Origin: Fragilaria crotonensis | Lineage: Eukaryota > Bacillariophyta > Fragilariophyceae > Fragilariales > Fragilariaceae | DNA length: 64,000 bases | Reading direction: 5' to 3' | Assembly: GCA_022925895.1 (NCBI GenBank) | Contig: JAKSYS010000009.1 | Location: 1-64,000 of the forward strand | In this document: positions 55,202 through 64,000 of the stretch, in pieces | How the letters are laid out: each line of letters starts with the position of its first letter | Position numbering within the stretch: the stretch's first letter is position 1 | Program-made: the position numbers and the translations under genes | Notes under the pieces: generated by a model | Seen by the model: only the letters and a program-made list of their open reading frames with translations | What the model was told of the DNA's origin: nothing | Databases searched by the model: none

Positions 55202-55897
55202 ATGTCGGACAATGATGAGAACAACTCCGTCATTCTAAAGAATGGTAGTATCATTCAACTGCATTCCGAACCTCAATCGCTGGCAACTACGACAGGCTGG
55301 GTTACCTGGAATGCATCCATGGCAGTGATTCGCTTCCTCGAACACCACACACTCGAACACAACAACGACAGCCATAGTACCAACGACGACAACAACGTTG
55401 TGGTCAAGGGCTGTCATGTGGCAGATCTATCAACAGGCAATGGTCTTGTGGCCTTGGCCATGGCATATTTAGGAGCCTCGTCCGTCCTGGCGACTGAAGT
55501 TCCAGCGTGTTCCACTCTGACACGAGTGAACATTGCCACCAACCCAACAGTGGAACATGTCCTGAGGGTGGTAGATTACAGTTGGGGTGACCATGTCTGT
55601 CCCATTCAAGAATGTGATTTGGTAATTGGAAGTGATTTGTTGTTTATTGCAATACGAGATAGTATATATGATCAATTGCGCAAAACTATCCTTGACATTT
55701 GTGCGGCCAACAAGAAATTGCTATTCTGCTATGAGGAACGAATATTGGATAAAGAACAGGCCTTCATGAAGAGTTTGGAAAACGACTTGCAGGTGTATTC
55801 CATCCCCGAGGATCAAATTGATGTCGGAAGTGACTCCATAGATATCTTTTACGAGCCACCCAGCATTCGAATGTACATTCTGACATGCAAGGTCTAG
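55202..55897 (+). CDS. Class I methyltransferase of the METTL21/FAM86-like (Methyltransf_16) group
   Basis: 231 codons from ATG 55202 (accATGtcg); longer upstream readings lack support. The SAM-binding motif I is VADLSTGNGLVALAMAYLGA at about residues 74-93. An acidic ATEVP follows and the motif IV segment is CDLVIGSDLLFI, with GSDLLF in place of the DxxY seen in protein-lysine methyltransferases of this group. W near residue 36 (TGWVTWNASMAV) fits the N-terminal T/G-x-x-W signature. Likely cytosolic or nuclear; the substrate (protein lysine or other) is unknown. It lies on the opposite strand between NYN copies 1 and 2 and shares its promoter region with copy 1. Confidence 0.8.
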   Translation: MSDNDENNSVILKNGSIIQLHSEPQSLATTTGWVTWNASMAVIRFLEHHTLEHNNDSHSTNDDNNVVVKGCHVADLSTGNGLVALAMAYLGASSVLATEVPACSTLTRVNIATNPTVEHVLRVVDYSWGDHVCPIQECDLVIGSDLLFIAIRDSIYDQLRKTILDICAANKKLLFCYEERILDKEQAFMKSLENDLQVYSIPEDQIDVGSDSIDIFYEPPSIRMYILTCKV

Positions 55898-56633
55898 AGC
55901 ATGTGCAATACTATTTGGCAACAATCTCTCGTTGCGACGCATATTGTTGGAGGAAGCCACTAAATGGCATGGTGATAAACTCAGCAAGACACCGACATGT
56001 GACCGATCTTCTTTATCGGCCATGATTGACGAGCAATCACTGGTCATACAGTGATGCAATGGCTACTACCAGGTTTGTCTACTGAGACGAGCACAACATC
56101 CTTGTAGTTCATGTGTATAGTGGAACAACGATTATGTTTCATGGTGCGACATGGCCACACATAGCAAAGTGCATTCGATAAATTCCATAGGCTCTAGGTC
56201 TTTCTCTCTGTTAACGCTCAGTCACCTCTAATGATTCTCCTACATTCTTTCGACGAGCATGCAAATTATCGTCTGCAACTTCGAACTCGTAGCATGTCGA
56301 AGTTCAAATTCAGCAGGCTAGTTGCGGATTTAGGTCCGCGTATGGTTACAACACAAATAAACAGAATTGCAAGTTTGACAACTAGTCACCATGCGCAACC
56401 ACGCAATTCCTAGCATTCACGCAACAGATTCTCTGGACTCGATTTTTAGCATCTCGACCACTTCTTATACTATGGCTCGCTCTTTTGTCTTTTTGTACCA
56501 AAAAACTCAAAGTCATCCAATTGTCGTTCATTGGACGCATCCATCTCCAGTGACGCCAAATTCGTGCCGATTTGAAAACCTTTTTTTGCTGGGTCAGGGT
56601 ATCTCACACGTGACATGATGATGATTCCCGGAA
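55898..56633. other. Convergent spacer, no gene
   Basis: About 735 bases between the methyltransferase stop and the NYN copy 2 stop. Short ORFs only and no GTAC cluster, as expected of a region between two 3' ends. Confidence 0.5.
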
Positions 56634-57566
56634 TCACTTTCGTCGGCGTCGCGACTTCTTTTTCTTCTTCTTCTTCGATTTACTTTTTTTATTCTGGTTA
56701 TCATCGGAATCGCCATCGAGGCTTTCTGATTCTTCTTCAACCACGTCCGTTGTACTTGAACTATTCCCCATCTTGGCACTGGCATCGGGCGACGACGTGC
56801 CATTCCAAAGTTCCAACACCCGTTGTGGAATCCAAGAATTGAGTATGCTGATATTGCTCGATTCTTTCTCCACGGCATTGACTTCCATTGGCGGTGGTGG
56901 TGGTAACATCTCAAGAGACGCCGCCTCGTCTGGTTCGACTGTTGCTGGAACCACCACAGATTCATGAATCACGGTTGGCGGTTTCCGATGCAACAACTTA
57001 TCGGAACAAATGTAAACATTGCAGGACCTTGGAAAGGGATGATATTCCGATACACCTCCCACCCCAATCACATGCTTCCCAGCTTCTCGTAGTCGCTGCG
57101 CAAGTCGACAAAAGTCGGAATCGCCAGACATGATGACAAAGCCATCCAAATCGGGGTTGGTGTACAACAAATCCATGGCATCAATCATCATGGCGAGATC
57201 GGTTGTGGCTTTGCCAGAAACAAAGGAATAGGCATGGATTGGAACGATTGAATACTTCTGACATGCGTCTCTCCATCGAGAGTTTGTTCCAATTGTGAAA
57301 TCTCCATATGCTCGTCGGACGGAAGGATAAACGTCCAAGGCATGGATCTCATCCAGAATGAGACGCATCTTGCGATGTTGTCCGTGATCTGCATCAATCA
57401 ATATTGCATAATTGAGTTTCTTGTTGCTGTGTCGTTGCTTGGGATGATATGTTTGTTGGATTGGATGAGAAGATATGACCTCGGAAGAAAATGACGAACT
57501 TTGCCATCCTCTCCGTTGCATGATGGTCCCGAGCGGCGCTCGGCACACTGTTGGAAGTTTCATCAT
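56634..57566 (-). CDS. NYN-domain protein with lysine-rich tail (NYN copy 2)
   Basis: 310 codons, no intron, ATG 57566. The start (MMKLPTVCRAPLGTIMQRRGW) is positively charged and presequence-like. The NYN domain keeps the same landmarks as copy 1: YAILIDADHGQHRK, VRRAYGDFTIG, IVPIHAY, TTDLAMMIDAMDLLYT, DGFVIMSGDSDFCRLAQRLREAGKHVIGVGG. After about residue 200 it diverges into a Pro/Ser/Glu-rich linker with WIPQRVLELWNG, similar to WIERVRSLWTG in copy 1. It ends in a strongly basic tail (KKSKSKKKKKKKSRRRRK) where copy 1 has its OST-HTH-like segments. The tail could bind RNA or act as a nuclear signal, at odds with the presequence. The GTAC-rich upstream region lies at 57670-58010. Confidence 0.83.
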   Translation of the reverse strand: MMKLPTVCRAPLGTIMQRRGWQSSSFSSEVISSHPIQQTYHPKQRHSNKKLNYAILIDADHGQHRKMRLILDEIHALDVYPSVRRAYGDFTIGTNSRWRDACQKYSIVPIHAYSFVSGKATTDLAMMIDAMDLLYTNPDLDGFVIMSGDSDFCRLAQRLREAGKHVIGVGGVSEYHPFPRSCNVYICSDKLLHRKPPTVIHESVVVPATVEPDEAASLEMLPPPPPMEVNAVEKESSNISILNSWIPQRVLELWNGTSSPDASAKMGNSSSTTDVVEEESESLDGDSDDNQNKKSKSKKKKKKKSRRRRK

Positions 57567-58569
57567 TTTTGTCGAGTGAGGTCGTGTGTTTGCCTTTCAA
57601 TGCAAGGATCAGGAGAACAATACGTGGCGACCCAAGGGTATATGCGGTGGCCTCAATGAAATGTGGAGAAAAGGTACATGTACAGTAGAAACACTGCGCC
57701 CGATGGATTCTGGATTGTCCATCCGATTGCGGCAGCCTCACAAATTCAAAAGCGTAGATTCATATACTGCATTATGTCGATAGATATAGGCCTGTTGGTA
57801 GAGTTGGGTGGTTGGTCCTGAGGTACTGTAGTACTCGATACTAGTACTTGTATGCGGTACTGTAGGACCCGAGTACTCCAGTACTTGCGCCAGGTAGATC
57901 AAATTCTGGTACTTGCATGCAGTAGATCCATGGCGAACCTGCAGGCGGAGGTCAGCGCTCAGCGCACTGCACAGTGTAAAAGTACCTAGTACTCTACGTC
58001 GTAGTATGACTTCCGAACAAATTATTTCCGGTTTCCTTGTTCGGCAAATGAACTCGTGTGGAATGGAAAAAAGGATGATGTAGATGTTACAGATTGATCC
58101 CTTACTTGAATTTCATGGCGCAATGGGCCCGTCTATGCACACTGTATCCAGAACAAAATAGAATGTACGGTCCATCCTGTTATAGATTACCCAAAAATAC
58201 TCATGTAGGGACATGAGTTTACGGAAGAAAGGTGATAAAAAAGGTGTCGACTAAAGGTAGGCATTGGAATATCGACTACCGGTAGCATCAGAGTATGCTT
58301 ACGTCTTATAGACAATCGCAGCAACCCACCAAATCTCGTTAGTGTCCACAGGAAAGCTCGGCCTCTGAACAAATCTCAGCTGGAGCATATATTGCCAATG
58401 CGCGTGTTACCATCCCAGTCCCCTAGTAGGCACCCTAGAAACCCATCGATAGAAGCATGGTAGCATCGTTTCCTATAACCCATGCGTTTGTTCTTATTTC
58501 CTCGCAACCGTTTGCCCAACCTACTTCTTTCTCTTCCGCTTCTTTTTCTTCTTCAACACACCATTTCGG
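57567..58569. promoter_or_regulatory. Upstream region of NYN copy 2, GTAC-rich
   Basis: About 1.0 kb between NYN copies 2 and 3. From 57670 to 58010 GTAC/AGTACT motifs are dense (gtacatgtacag, ggtactgtagtactcgatac, tagtacttgtatgcggtact, gagtactccagtacttgcg). From 58020 on I see nothing notable apart from a 3' UTR for copy 3. Confidence 0.42.
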
Positions 58570-59235
58570 TCAGTCTTCGGCAACTTTTGCACTTCTTTCG
58601 TTTACAACCTCACTGGGCGACTTCACAATCGAGTGTGCCATTGGTTTGGAACGCAAAGCGTTAGACATGATAAAGCCATGATAGAATTGGTCACACATTG
58701 GATGCTGTTGATGCCCCACTCCAACCACACGCTTTCCGGCTTCTCGGAGTTTCTGCGCTAGTGGAAGAAAGTCGGAATCGCTGGACATGAGAACAAAGCC
58801 TTGCAAGGAGGAGTCCGTGTGCAACAAATCCATGGCATCCATCATCATAACGAAATCCGTGGTAGCCTTGCCGGAGGCGTAGCTATCGGCTTGAACTGGG
58901 ACAATGGAATGAGCCAAGCACACCTTGTTCCACGGAGCATGCTGCGGGGCTGTGAAATCTCCATATGCTCGGCGGACAGAAAGGTGAACTCCCATCTCAT
59001 TAATCTCTGCTAAAATGAGACTCATCTTGGGATGTTGGCAGTTATCTGCATCGATCAAGACTGCATAGTTAGGTTTATTGCTCGCCCGCGCTGAAGCAGC
59101 ACTCATTTTCCATCTCCTTTGATTATACTTCCCAAAGAACGGCGAATGTTGCACAACGAAGGGGCTGCTAGTCACATGAGTGGGTCTCAGCTGGTACGAC
59201 AAACGGCAGCGGGTGACTTGAATTGAAGTCATCAT
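58570..59235 (-). CDS. Short NYN-domain protein (NYN copy 3)
   Basis: 221 codons, no intron, ATG 59235 (MMTSIQVTRCRLSYQLRP), again with a basic presequence-like N-terminus ending near RRWKMSAASARA. The NYN domain is complete: YAVLIDADNCQHPKMSLILAE, VRRAYGDFT, IVPVQADSY, TTDFVMMMDAMDLLHT, QGFVLMSSDSDFLPLAQKLREAGKRVVGVG. The protein stops about 40 residues after the domain, so it has neither the OST-HTH-like segments of copy 1 nor the basic tail of copy 2. Retention of the acidic positions suggests a working nuclease. The alternative downstream start at MSAASARAS (about 59107) would drop the presequence. Confidence 0.82.
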   Translation of the reverse strand: MMTSIQVTRCRLSYQLRPTHVTSSPFVVQHSPFFGKYNQRRWKMSAASARASNKPNYAVLIDADNCQHPKMSLILAEINEMGVHLSVRRAYGDFTAPQHAPWNKVCLAHSIVPVQADSYASGKATTDFVMMMDAMDLLHTDSSLQGFVLMSSDSDFLPLAQKLREAGKRVVGVGHQQHPMCDQFYHGFIMSNALRSKPMAHSIVKSPSEVVNERSAKVAED

Positions 59236-59979
59236 GTTGTTGCTTCGGGAGCCAGCTCTTGAAGTGCAAAAGCAAGTTCACGTCGTAGACAATTTGCTGC
59301 AAGGGCGATCGTTTCAATCTGACAGCATTTTGTGATTTCGTTTCTTGATTTGGTGGATTTTCCGTTTGGAAAAAAGTCTGTTTAGTTGTGAAGATGCACG
59401 TTGATGGTGCTGCCGTGTATTGTCCGTTTGGAGAAAAAAGTCTGTTCATGGACCACCGTTCACACATCACACACGAGGTGCGTATAATTCTTGTAATTCT
59501 TCAACACATGCAAATGGACTTTAGCAGCAAACTGCTGTAGTATAGCCGACGGAGTGAGCATTAAAGTCGTGTTGACTTTGCTCTGCTACCCTGCTACCAC
59601 ATCATGCATGGTTCAAACGTCGGAATCAGTAGTATCCATATGGTTGGCCCTCCTTCGTAGGTTCAAAGGACATTGGCATCGCTGGTGTCGTAAAGGTGCT
59701 TGCCGAATGATGCTGGGTGAACCCTGATGAAGTGACAGTGTTTCAGGTAGCCCAAAGACAGTTGCTGGTAAATTCTTAATTCTTGCTTGTGTATACAGTA
59801 ATGTGATGCATTCCTACACCTACCCAACACCTTGCCTCGATGTGTTGTTCGGTTAAGTGTGACGCGTCAGTCAGAGCGTGAGAGAGACAGAGAGGATAGG
59901 GAATCATGACAGAAACTTGGCAGGAGCCCAAAATGGGACGAACTCCGACACCATGGATTACATCATATGCGTTTCATCA
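59236..59979. other. Spacer between NYN copy 3 and prolidase
   Basis: About 740 bases holding the upstream region of NYN copy 3 and the 3' flank of the prolidase gene. Only short ORFs. Unlike most other upstream regions here it has almost no GTAC motif; it carries one short direct repeat (59361-59446). Confidence 0.45.
59361..59446. repeat. Short direct repeat, about 23 bases
   Basis: tccgtttggaaaaaagtctg at 59361-59382 recurs as tccgtttggagaaaaaagtc... at 59423-59446, about 60 bases apart, upstream of NYN copy 3. Confidence 0.7.
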
Positions 59980-61647
59980 TTACAAACTGGGTGGTGATGG
60001 CATCGGATTCGGATCCGTGAGACGCTGACGACCCAATTCGGGAGCCTCATCGTGAAGAGGTGGCCATTTGCCTCCAGCCATGACATGTTCCACTTCTTGC
60101 ACCGTTCGGGGGCATAACGTGTAATTGATAAATCCCGTGTCGGTAATCGTCACGACATCTTCCAAGCGGACTCCGCCAAATCCGCGATAGTCGTTGAGGA
60201 GTTCGGCATTAAGGTATTGGGCAAAGTCACTGGCCAAGGCTTCATCCAACAAATGGTCAATGAAATAGCATCCGGGTTCAACTGTCAACACCATTGACTC
60301 TTCGAGAATGCGGGCGGTTCTCAAGGATTTAAGACCCGGCTGTTGGATCCGTTCTGGGTGTCCTGGCAAGTATCCTCCCACATCGTGCGTGTCGATCCCA
60401 AGAAAGTGTCCCAGCCCGTGCGGCATAAAGACAGCACAAAACCGAAGCTCGACCAAATCTTCCAAGGAGACGCCACCACCGTCGGAGTTGAGGACAACAA
60501 CACCAATATCGACAAGAGCTTGCAAGATTGCCAATTCGGCCGCCTTGTGACAGTCAAGCCACGAGACGCCAGGTTTGAGCATGGCATAGACAGCCCGCTG
60601 TGCCGTAACGACCGCTTCCCAAATGCCGCGCTGTTGTTCTGTGAAAGTTCCAGAAGCCGGAAAGCTGCAGGTGACATCCGATCCGTATCCAAAGTATTCG
60701 GCCCCCATGTCGAACAGGCACATGTCACTGTCTTGAATTAGGCGTGAATTGGGTTCACCGACGTGTCCATAATGCAGAATGGCACCATTCGGGCCGCATC
60801 CGCAAATGGGTGTGTAGGCCACGAGACGACATGCGTAGTTGTAGTAGCAGTAGTGTCGAAAGAGAGATTCGCATTGATACTCGTAGAGGTTTGGTTTTGT
60901 GTTGCGCATGACGTAGACGTGGGCGAAAGAAGTGACCTCTGTGACATGGCGCAGGAGATGAAGCTCGGCTTCCGACTTGAGGACGCGACAATTGGCGAGA
61001 ATGGGAAAGAGCGTTGTTGTGTCTACTAATAGTGTGCCATTCAATGTGTCACTGACGGCAGTCTCGTTACTCGAACTCACATTTGAATCGGAATTCGCCG
61101 CTTCTATAAGCAAATGCTGCAGGAATGGTAGTTCTGGAGGTTTGTATCGAGATCCGGAATCTGAATTGTCGCCCTCCATGAGAAGCAATTTGCATTTTGC
61201 ACCAGCATTATGAATCTCCTCACATTGTTTAAGGAGAGTTTGTTCTAGCATGTCAAGGTATTCAACACAGTCAACTTGATAGATGGTCTTCCATTCATCA
61301 GGAGTCTTAATATGGCCCATGATAGTTGCGTAGGACGCTGGCAATCGAGGGATGAAGAGAGTTGTCTTGTTGGCAGTCATCATTACGGCACAATCCGGTT
61401 CTTGGACACCAGTCAGCCAGAGAAAGTATGATTCTTGTCGAAAGATGGGTTCGTGGTCAGAATCGAACCGTGTTTCAGCGGCTCCACCTTGAAGATAAAC
61501 AACGAATTCAACACAAACGTCATCATCACTCTTATCACCACAGGCAGAACTCAGCTTCAATTCCTCCCAAAGCTTTTGACGGTTCTTTGCAAAGACTTCC
61601 TGGAGGGATATCTTGTAGTTGTCACCGAGCGAGAGGAAGGACGACAT
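59980..61647 (-). CDS. PEPD: Xaa-Pro dipeptidase (prolidase)
   Basis: 555 residues from ATG 61647 (MSSFLSLGDNYK), with no intron; the 23 extra upstream codons of the open frame start at a non-consensus site. An N-terminal aminopeptidase-P-like domain (RQESYFLWLTGVQEPDCAV...LFIPRLP) precedes the pita-bread metalloprotease domain. All five metal ligands are present: Asp313 (LFDMGAEY), Asp324 (YGSDVTCSFP), His410 (MPHGLGHFLG), Glu457 (TVEPGCYF) and Glu496 (VRLEDVV). The enzyme cleaves X-Pro dipeptides, normally in the cytosol, with two Mn2+ ions. Length is slightly above human PEPD (493), mainly from insertions near residues 180-200 and 390-400. No targeting sequence is seen. Confidence 0.94.
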   Translation of the reverse strand: MSSFLSLGDNYKISLQEVFAKNRQKLWEELKLSSACGDKSDDDVCVEFVVYLQGGAAETRFDSDHEPIFRQESYFLWLTGVQEPDCAVMMTANKTTLFIPRLPASYATIMGHIKTPDEWKTIYQVDCVEYLDMLEQTLLKQCEEIHNAGAKCKLLLMEGDNSDSGSRYKPPELPFLQHLLIEAANSDSNVSSSNETAVSDTLNGTLLVDTTTLFPILANCRVLKSEAELHLLRHVTEVTSFAHVYVMRNTKPNLYEYQCESLFRHYCYYNYACRLVAYTPICGCGPNGAILHYGHVGEPNSRLIQDSDMCLFDMGAEYFGYGSDVTCSFPASGTFTEQQRGIWEAVVTAQRAVYAMLKPGVSWLDCHKAAELAILQALVDIGVVVLNSDGGGVSLEDLVELRFCAVFMPHGLGHFLGIDTHDVGGYLPGHPERIQQPGLKSLRTARILEESMVLTVEPGCYFIDHLLDEALASDFAQYLNAELLNDYRGFGGVRLEDVVTITDTGFINYTLCPRTVQEVEHVMAGGKWPPLHDEAPELGRQRLTDPNPMPSPPSL

Positions 61648-63787
61648 GGTGCGTACGAATGCAATGAACAGTGTTGAGCTGGACGTATAGTGTATACTAC
61701 TGTACTCGAATTTCACTGTGTCAGTTCTACTGTGCTACTGACACGATATTGAGCGCTACTGCTGTACCATTCGGCCAGTACACTACCTGCGACAGCATGA
61801 TATCATCAGTATCCTGCCGTACGTTGCTACTTGCTACTTGTTCCTCTCCTCATGAATTTGTTGATTTTAGAGGATGCACAACAATAATGACGCTGGTTCG
61901 ACACCCAGCATTCAAACCAAGCACAAAAGTAGAATGAAGACAGGATCCAACAATGCAAAAGGTCAAAGATTTTAATATATTGAAGGCGTCATTCCAGTTC
62001 CTGAAATAGGCAAGATTGTCTATGATGTGGTGGATGGGATTGGTGCCTCCCGAAGGCAAGCTACAGCACTTGTACCATGTACGTCGGTTACCGCTGCTGT
62101 ACTGTTGTAATCGAGCACAAGCAGAGACCAGAGACCCGTGGTCATGGCACCGGTACATGCGCTTATAGTAGCGTTAGGCCGAATCGTCACGGGACCTGTC
62201 ATGTAACCGTCTCAGTCACACTTCGACATGGGACCAAATTGGTCCGTCATCCAGTGAAAATATCACTAGTCCAAGATCAGTGGAAGCAGTACTCTTCTTC
62301 CATTTGGGATTGTCCTCGTGCTCAATTCTCCAAACCTCACTTGTTCCTCGCTATCCATACATACGCAACACGTCCCAGGATGATTATCAACTACTTTGAT
62401 GGTCCAAACTTTGTGAAGCAGCATAGTGCAAACGACAACGACGACGACAACGACGACGACGACGACGACGACCTACTTCTGACATATAAATCCGTGACAG
62501 TGCTGGTTGTTCTGGATTCAGGTGTTGCCGTCTCAACTCAATCCCATGCATTGGTGGTCACTCCAGGAAGGCACGCCAAGATCACTGTCACCGTGAACCA
62601 CCACCCAGGCACGCTTGACCCTTTGCTGGTTACTCCGGTAGAATCCATAGACTGTCATGAAGTTGTCAAATGTATAAGGGTCTACCTTCAAGACCGGCAG
62701 CGCCGCGGTCTGACAGTAGCCAAGGCTGAAATTACCATTCCTGGTGACTTTGAGGACATGTTCGTCCAGCCTGTCAGGCAGGCCAATTCCTCCGCCTCTT
62801 GTCGGTGCAGGGCTGCGCGTGTGAGCTCGCCATTTCGAATTTCGTATGGTAGTGCTCACATCGTACCTCCTTTACAAGCTCAAACGCGCCCGTAACCCCA
62901 ACTCTGCCATCCCCAATCGGAGCAGGGCTGGGAGACGCGAAACTGTCGATTCGATGCCGACACAGCATCACTGTGATCTTCCTGCGACAAGGCCGCCTGC
63001 TGCTTCTACTAGTACAGTCGCATCGCTTTCCAACGCAGCCCGCAGCAGGAGCACGCACTTACTCCTTACCACCGTCGCTGCGGTGATGGTGGCAACACTG
63101 CTGATGCTGCAAGGAGCAACTATGCCAATGATGGTGATGCGGATGCCGGCGGAGCGACATCCATGTCGTACACAGCATAGAAACAACCAGAAGTGGTTGT
63201 TGTTGAGACTCGAGACGGTATCATCAATGTTCACGCCGTTATCAATGATGTTATGATTTTGTACTCGTACTAGTACCAGGTTGCTAGTAGGAATTCGGAG
63301 TATGATATACTGTATACTGTATAGGGAGCTATACGACTGCCCCCGTAACACTCCCGTAACACAGCGCAGCAGTACCCCAGATTCTGGCTCTATGTACTAT
63401 GTACTAAAACTGCAGCACTCGAGTGCTCCAGTACAACCTATGTAGTACGAGCTACTCTACCGGTAGTGCTACTACTTCGAGAAGCCCATGATAGCACACT
63501 GGTTAATAAAAAAATCGTATAATGTGTTCAAAGTTCAAGGTTCAAAGTTCAAAGCATTGCTCTGAGCATTCGTACACGCAGTATTCTCGTATGCATACGG
63601 CGTACATCAGAACAGTTCACCTTCTTCCCCGACACACCGAACCCCGCCCGACCCCTGCTGTGATCATCATTCTCATTTCTTAAGAAAGTAGTTGCGACTT
63701 TACCAGGCACTGTACATACCTGGTACTCTGACGACAATTCACCCCACGGCATGTGAGAGTTGTGGATACTGCATCATTCGACGAGAC
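61648..63787. other. Long spacer with promoter-like ends; one doubtful ORF
   Basis: Next to the prolidase start there is a GTAC patch (61680-61820). At 62077-62895 (+) lies a 272-codon ORF with no recognisable domain apart from an Asp/Asn run; its part after the run (VVTPGRHAKITVTVNHHPG) is compatible with coding, but nothing confirms it and its start is in simple sequence. At 63255-63480 and 63700-63730 there is a second dense GTAC region (tactcgtactagtaccagg, tatgtactatgtact) just upstream of the ankyrin gene. Confidence 0.4.
62431..62472 (+). repeat. (GAC)n trinucleotide repeat
   Basis: About 13 GAC/AAC triplets in a row, inside the doubtful ORF at 62077-62895. Confidence 0.9.
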
Positions 63788-64000
63788 GATGGGTGTGAAT
63801 GCGAGGGATCAAATCGGCTGGACCGCCCTTATCCGCGCAAGCTACAATGATGATTTGGAAATGGTTCGCGAGTTGCTAAGTGACAACAAGGTGGATGTGA
63901 ATGCAACAGATAGGCTTGGCAACACAGCCCTTATCATTGCAAGCGGAATGGGCCATGTGGATGTGGTTTGCGAGTTGCTCGATCATGATGAGGTGGATGT
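63788..64000 (+). CDS. Ankyrin-repeat protein, 5' part only (runs off the window)
   Basis: ATG 63788 (gacgATGggtgtg) opens two full ankyrin repeats and part of a third: VNARDQIGWTALIRASYNDDLEMVRELLSDNKVD, then VNATDRLGNTALIIASGMGHVDVVCELLDHDEVD. The frame is also open upstream (CESCGYCII), so the start could be earlier. The repeats have the same consensus as the two ankyrin genes at 33.8-38.0 kb. A GTAC-rich region precedes it. The gene is cut by the window end. Confidence 0.82.

Noticed and set aside
62077-62895. 272-codon plus-strand ORF as a confident gene
   Set aside because: No recognisable domain, start in simple sequence, a GAC repeat inside, and overlapping ORFs on both strands; recorded only as doubtful.
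1-64000. CRISPR arrays, bacterial operons, rRNA or tRNA genes
   Set aside because: Introns, plastid/mitochondrial presequences and transposon types show a eukaryotic nuclear region; I saw no spacer-repeat array, and no tRNA or rRNA that I could support by eye.

Overview
The window looks like nuclear DNA of a diatom, probably a raphid pennate; I do not assert a species. The evidence is: short GT-AG introns of about 60-240 bases; two plastid precursors with diatom-type pre-sequences (aspartate-semialdehyde dehydrogenase with SEA|FAVAP, a DUF1995 protein with SAAAFVAP); a mitochondrially targeted phosphoglycerate mutase, as expected from the diatom mitochondrial lower half of glycolysis; and diatom-type families (F-box/MYND proteins, LRR membrane proteins, ankyrin arrays, Harbinger-derived proteins).

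Layout. 0-2 kb: remains of a RecQ-like helicase that may have been fused to a tyrosine-recombinase-like part. 2.2-11.1 kb: a LINE with ORF1, then endonuclease, reverse transcriptase, RNase H and a zinc finger, broken at several points. 11-13.6 kb: no recognisable gene. 13.6-18.2 kb (-): a HAT/TPR-repeat protein with a long low-complexity N-terminus. 19.3-20.5 kb (+): branched-chain ketoacid dehydrogenase E1 beta. 21.7-22.9 kb (+): F-box/MYND protein. 23.2-24.7 kb (-): peptidyl-serine galactosyltransferase-like enzyme. 25.5-26.5 kb (+): truncated Harbinger-transposase-derived protein with a new 10-residue repeat tail. 26.8-28.8 kb (-): LRR membrane protein. 29.0-32.4 kb: a DNA transposon with 40-base terminal inverted repeats. 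33.8-38.0 kb (-): a broken and an intact ankyrin gene, separated by a 7-base satellite and a 629-base tandem duplication. 38-40.7 kb: no gene recognised.

40.7-42.1 kb (+): plastid aspartate-semialdehyde dehydrogenase. 42.4-43.7 kb (-): carrier protein with a signal peptide. 44.2-48.4 kb (+): a large coiled-coil/polyQ protein. 48.7-49.8 kb (-): mitochondrial phosphoglycerate mutase. 50.4-51.8 kb (-): plastid DUF1995 protein. 52.3 kb (+): a small gene. 53.1-59.2 kb (-): three tandem NYN-domain putative RNases, with a class I methyltransferase on the other strand between the first two. 60.0-61.6 kb (-): prolidase. 63.8 kb (+): the start of another ankyrin gene running off the window.

Two patterns cross gene boundaries. 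Upstream regions of most genes are packed with GTAC/AGTACT-type palindromes. Several conserved genes, mostly in the left half, carry single-base frame breaks, often in homopolymers, which may be assembly errors or real decay; genes between 40 and 62 kb are mostly intact once introns are removed. For the metabolic genes the coding lengths after splicing (411, 282, 374, 410, 600 and 321 codons) are exact multiples of three, which supports the proposed introns.
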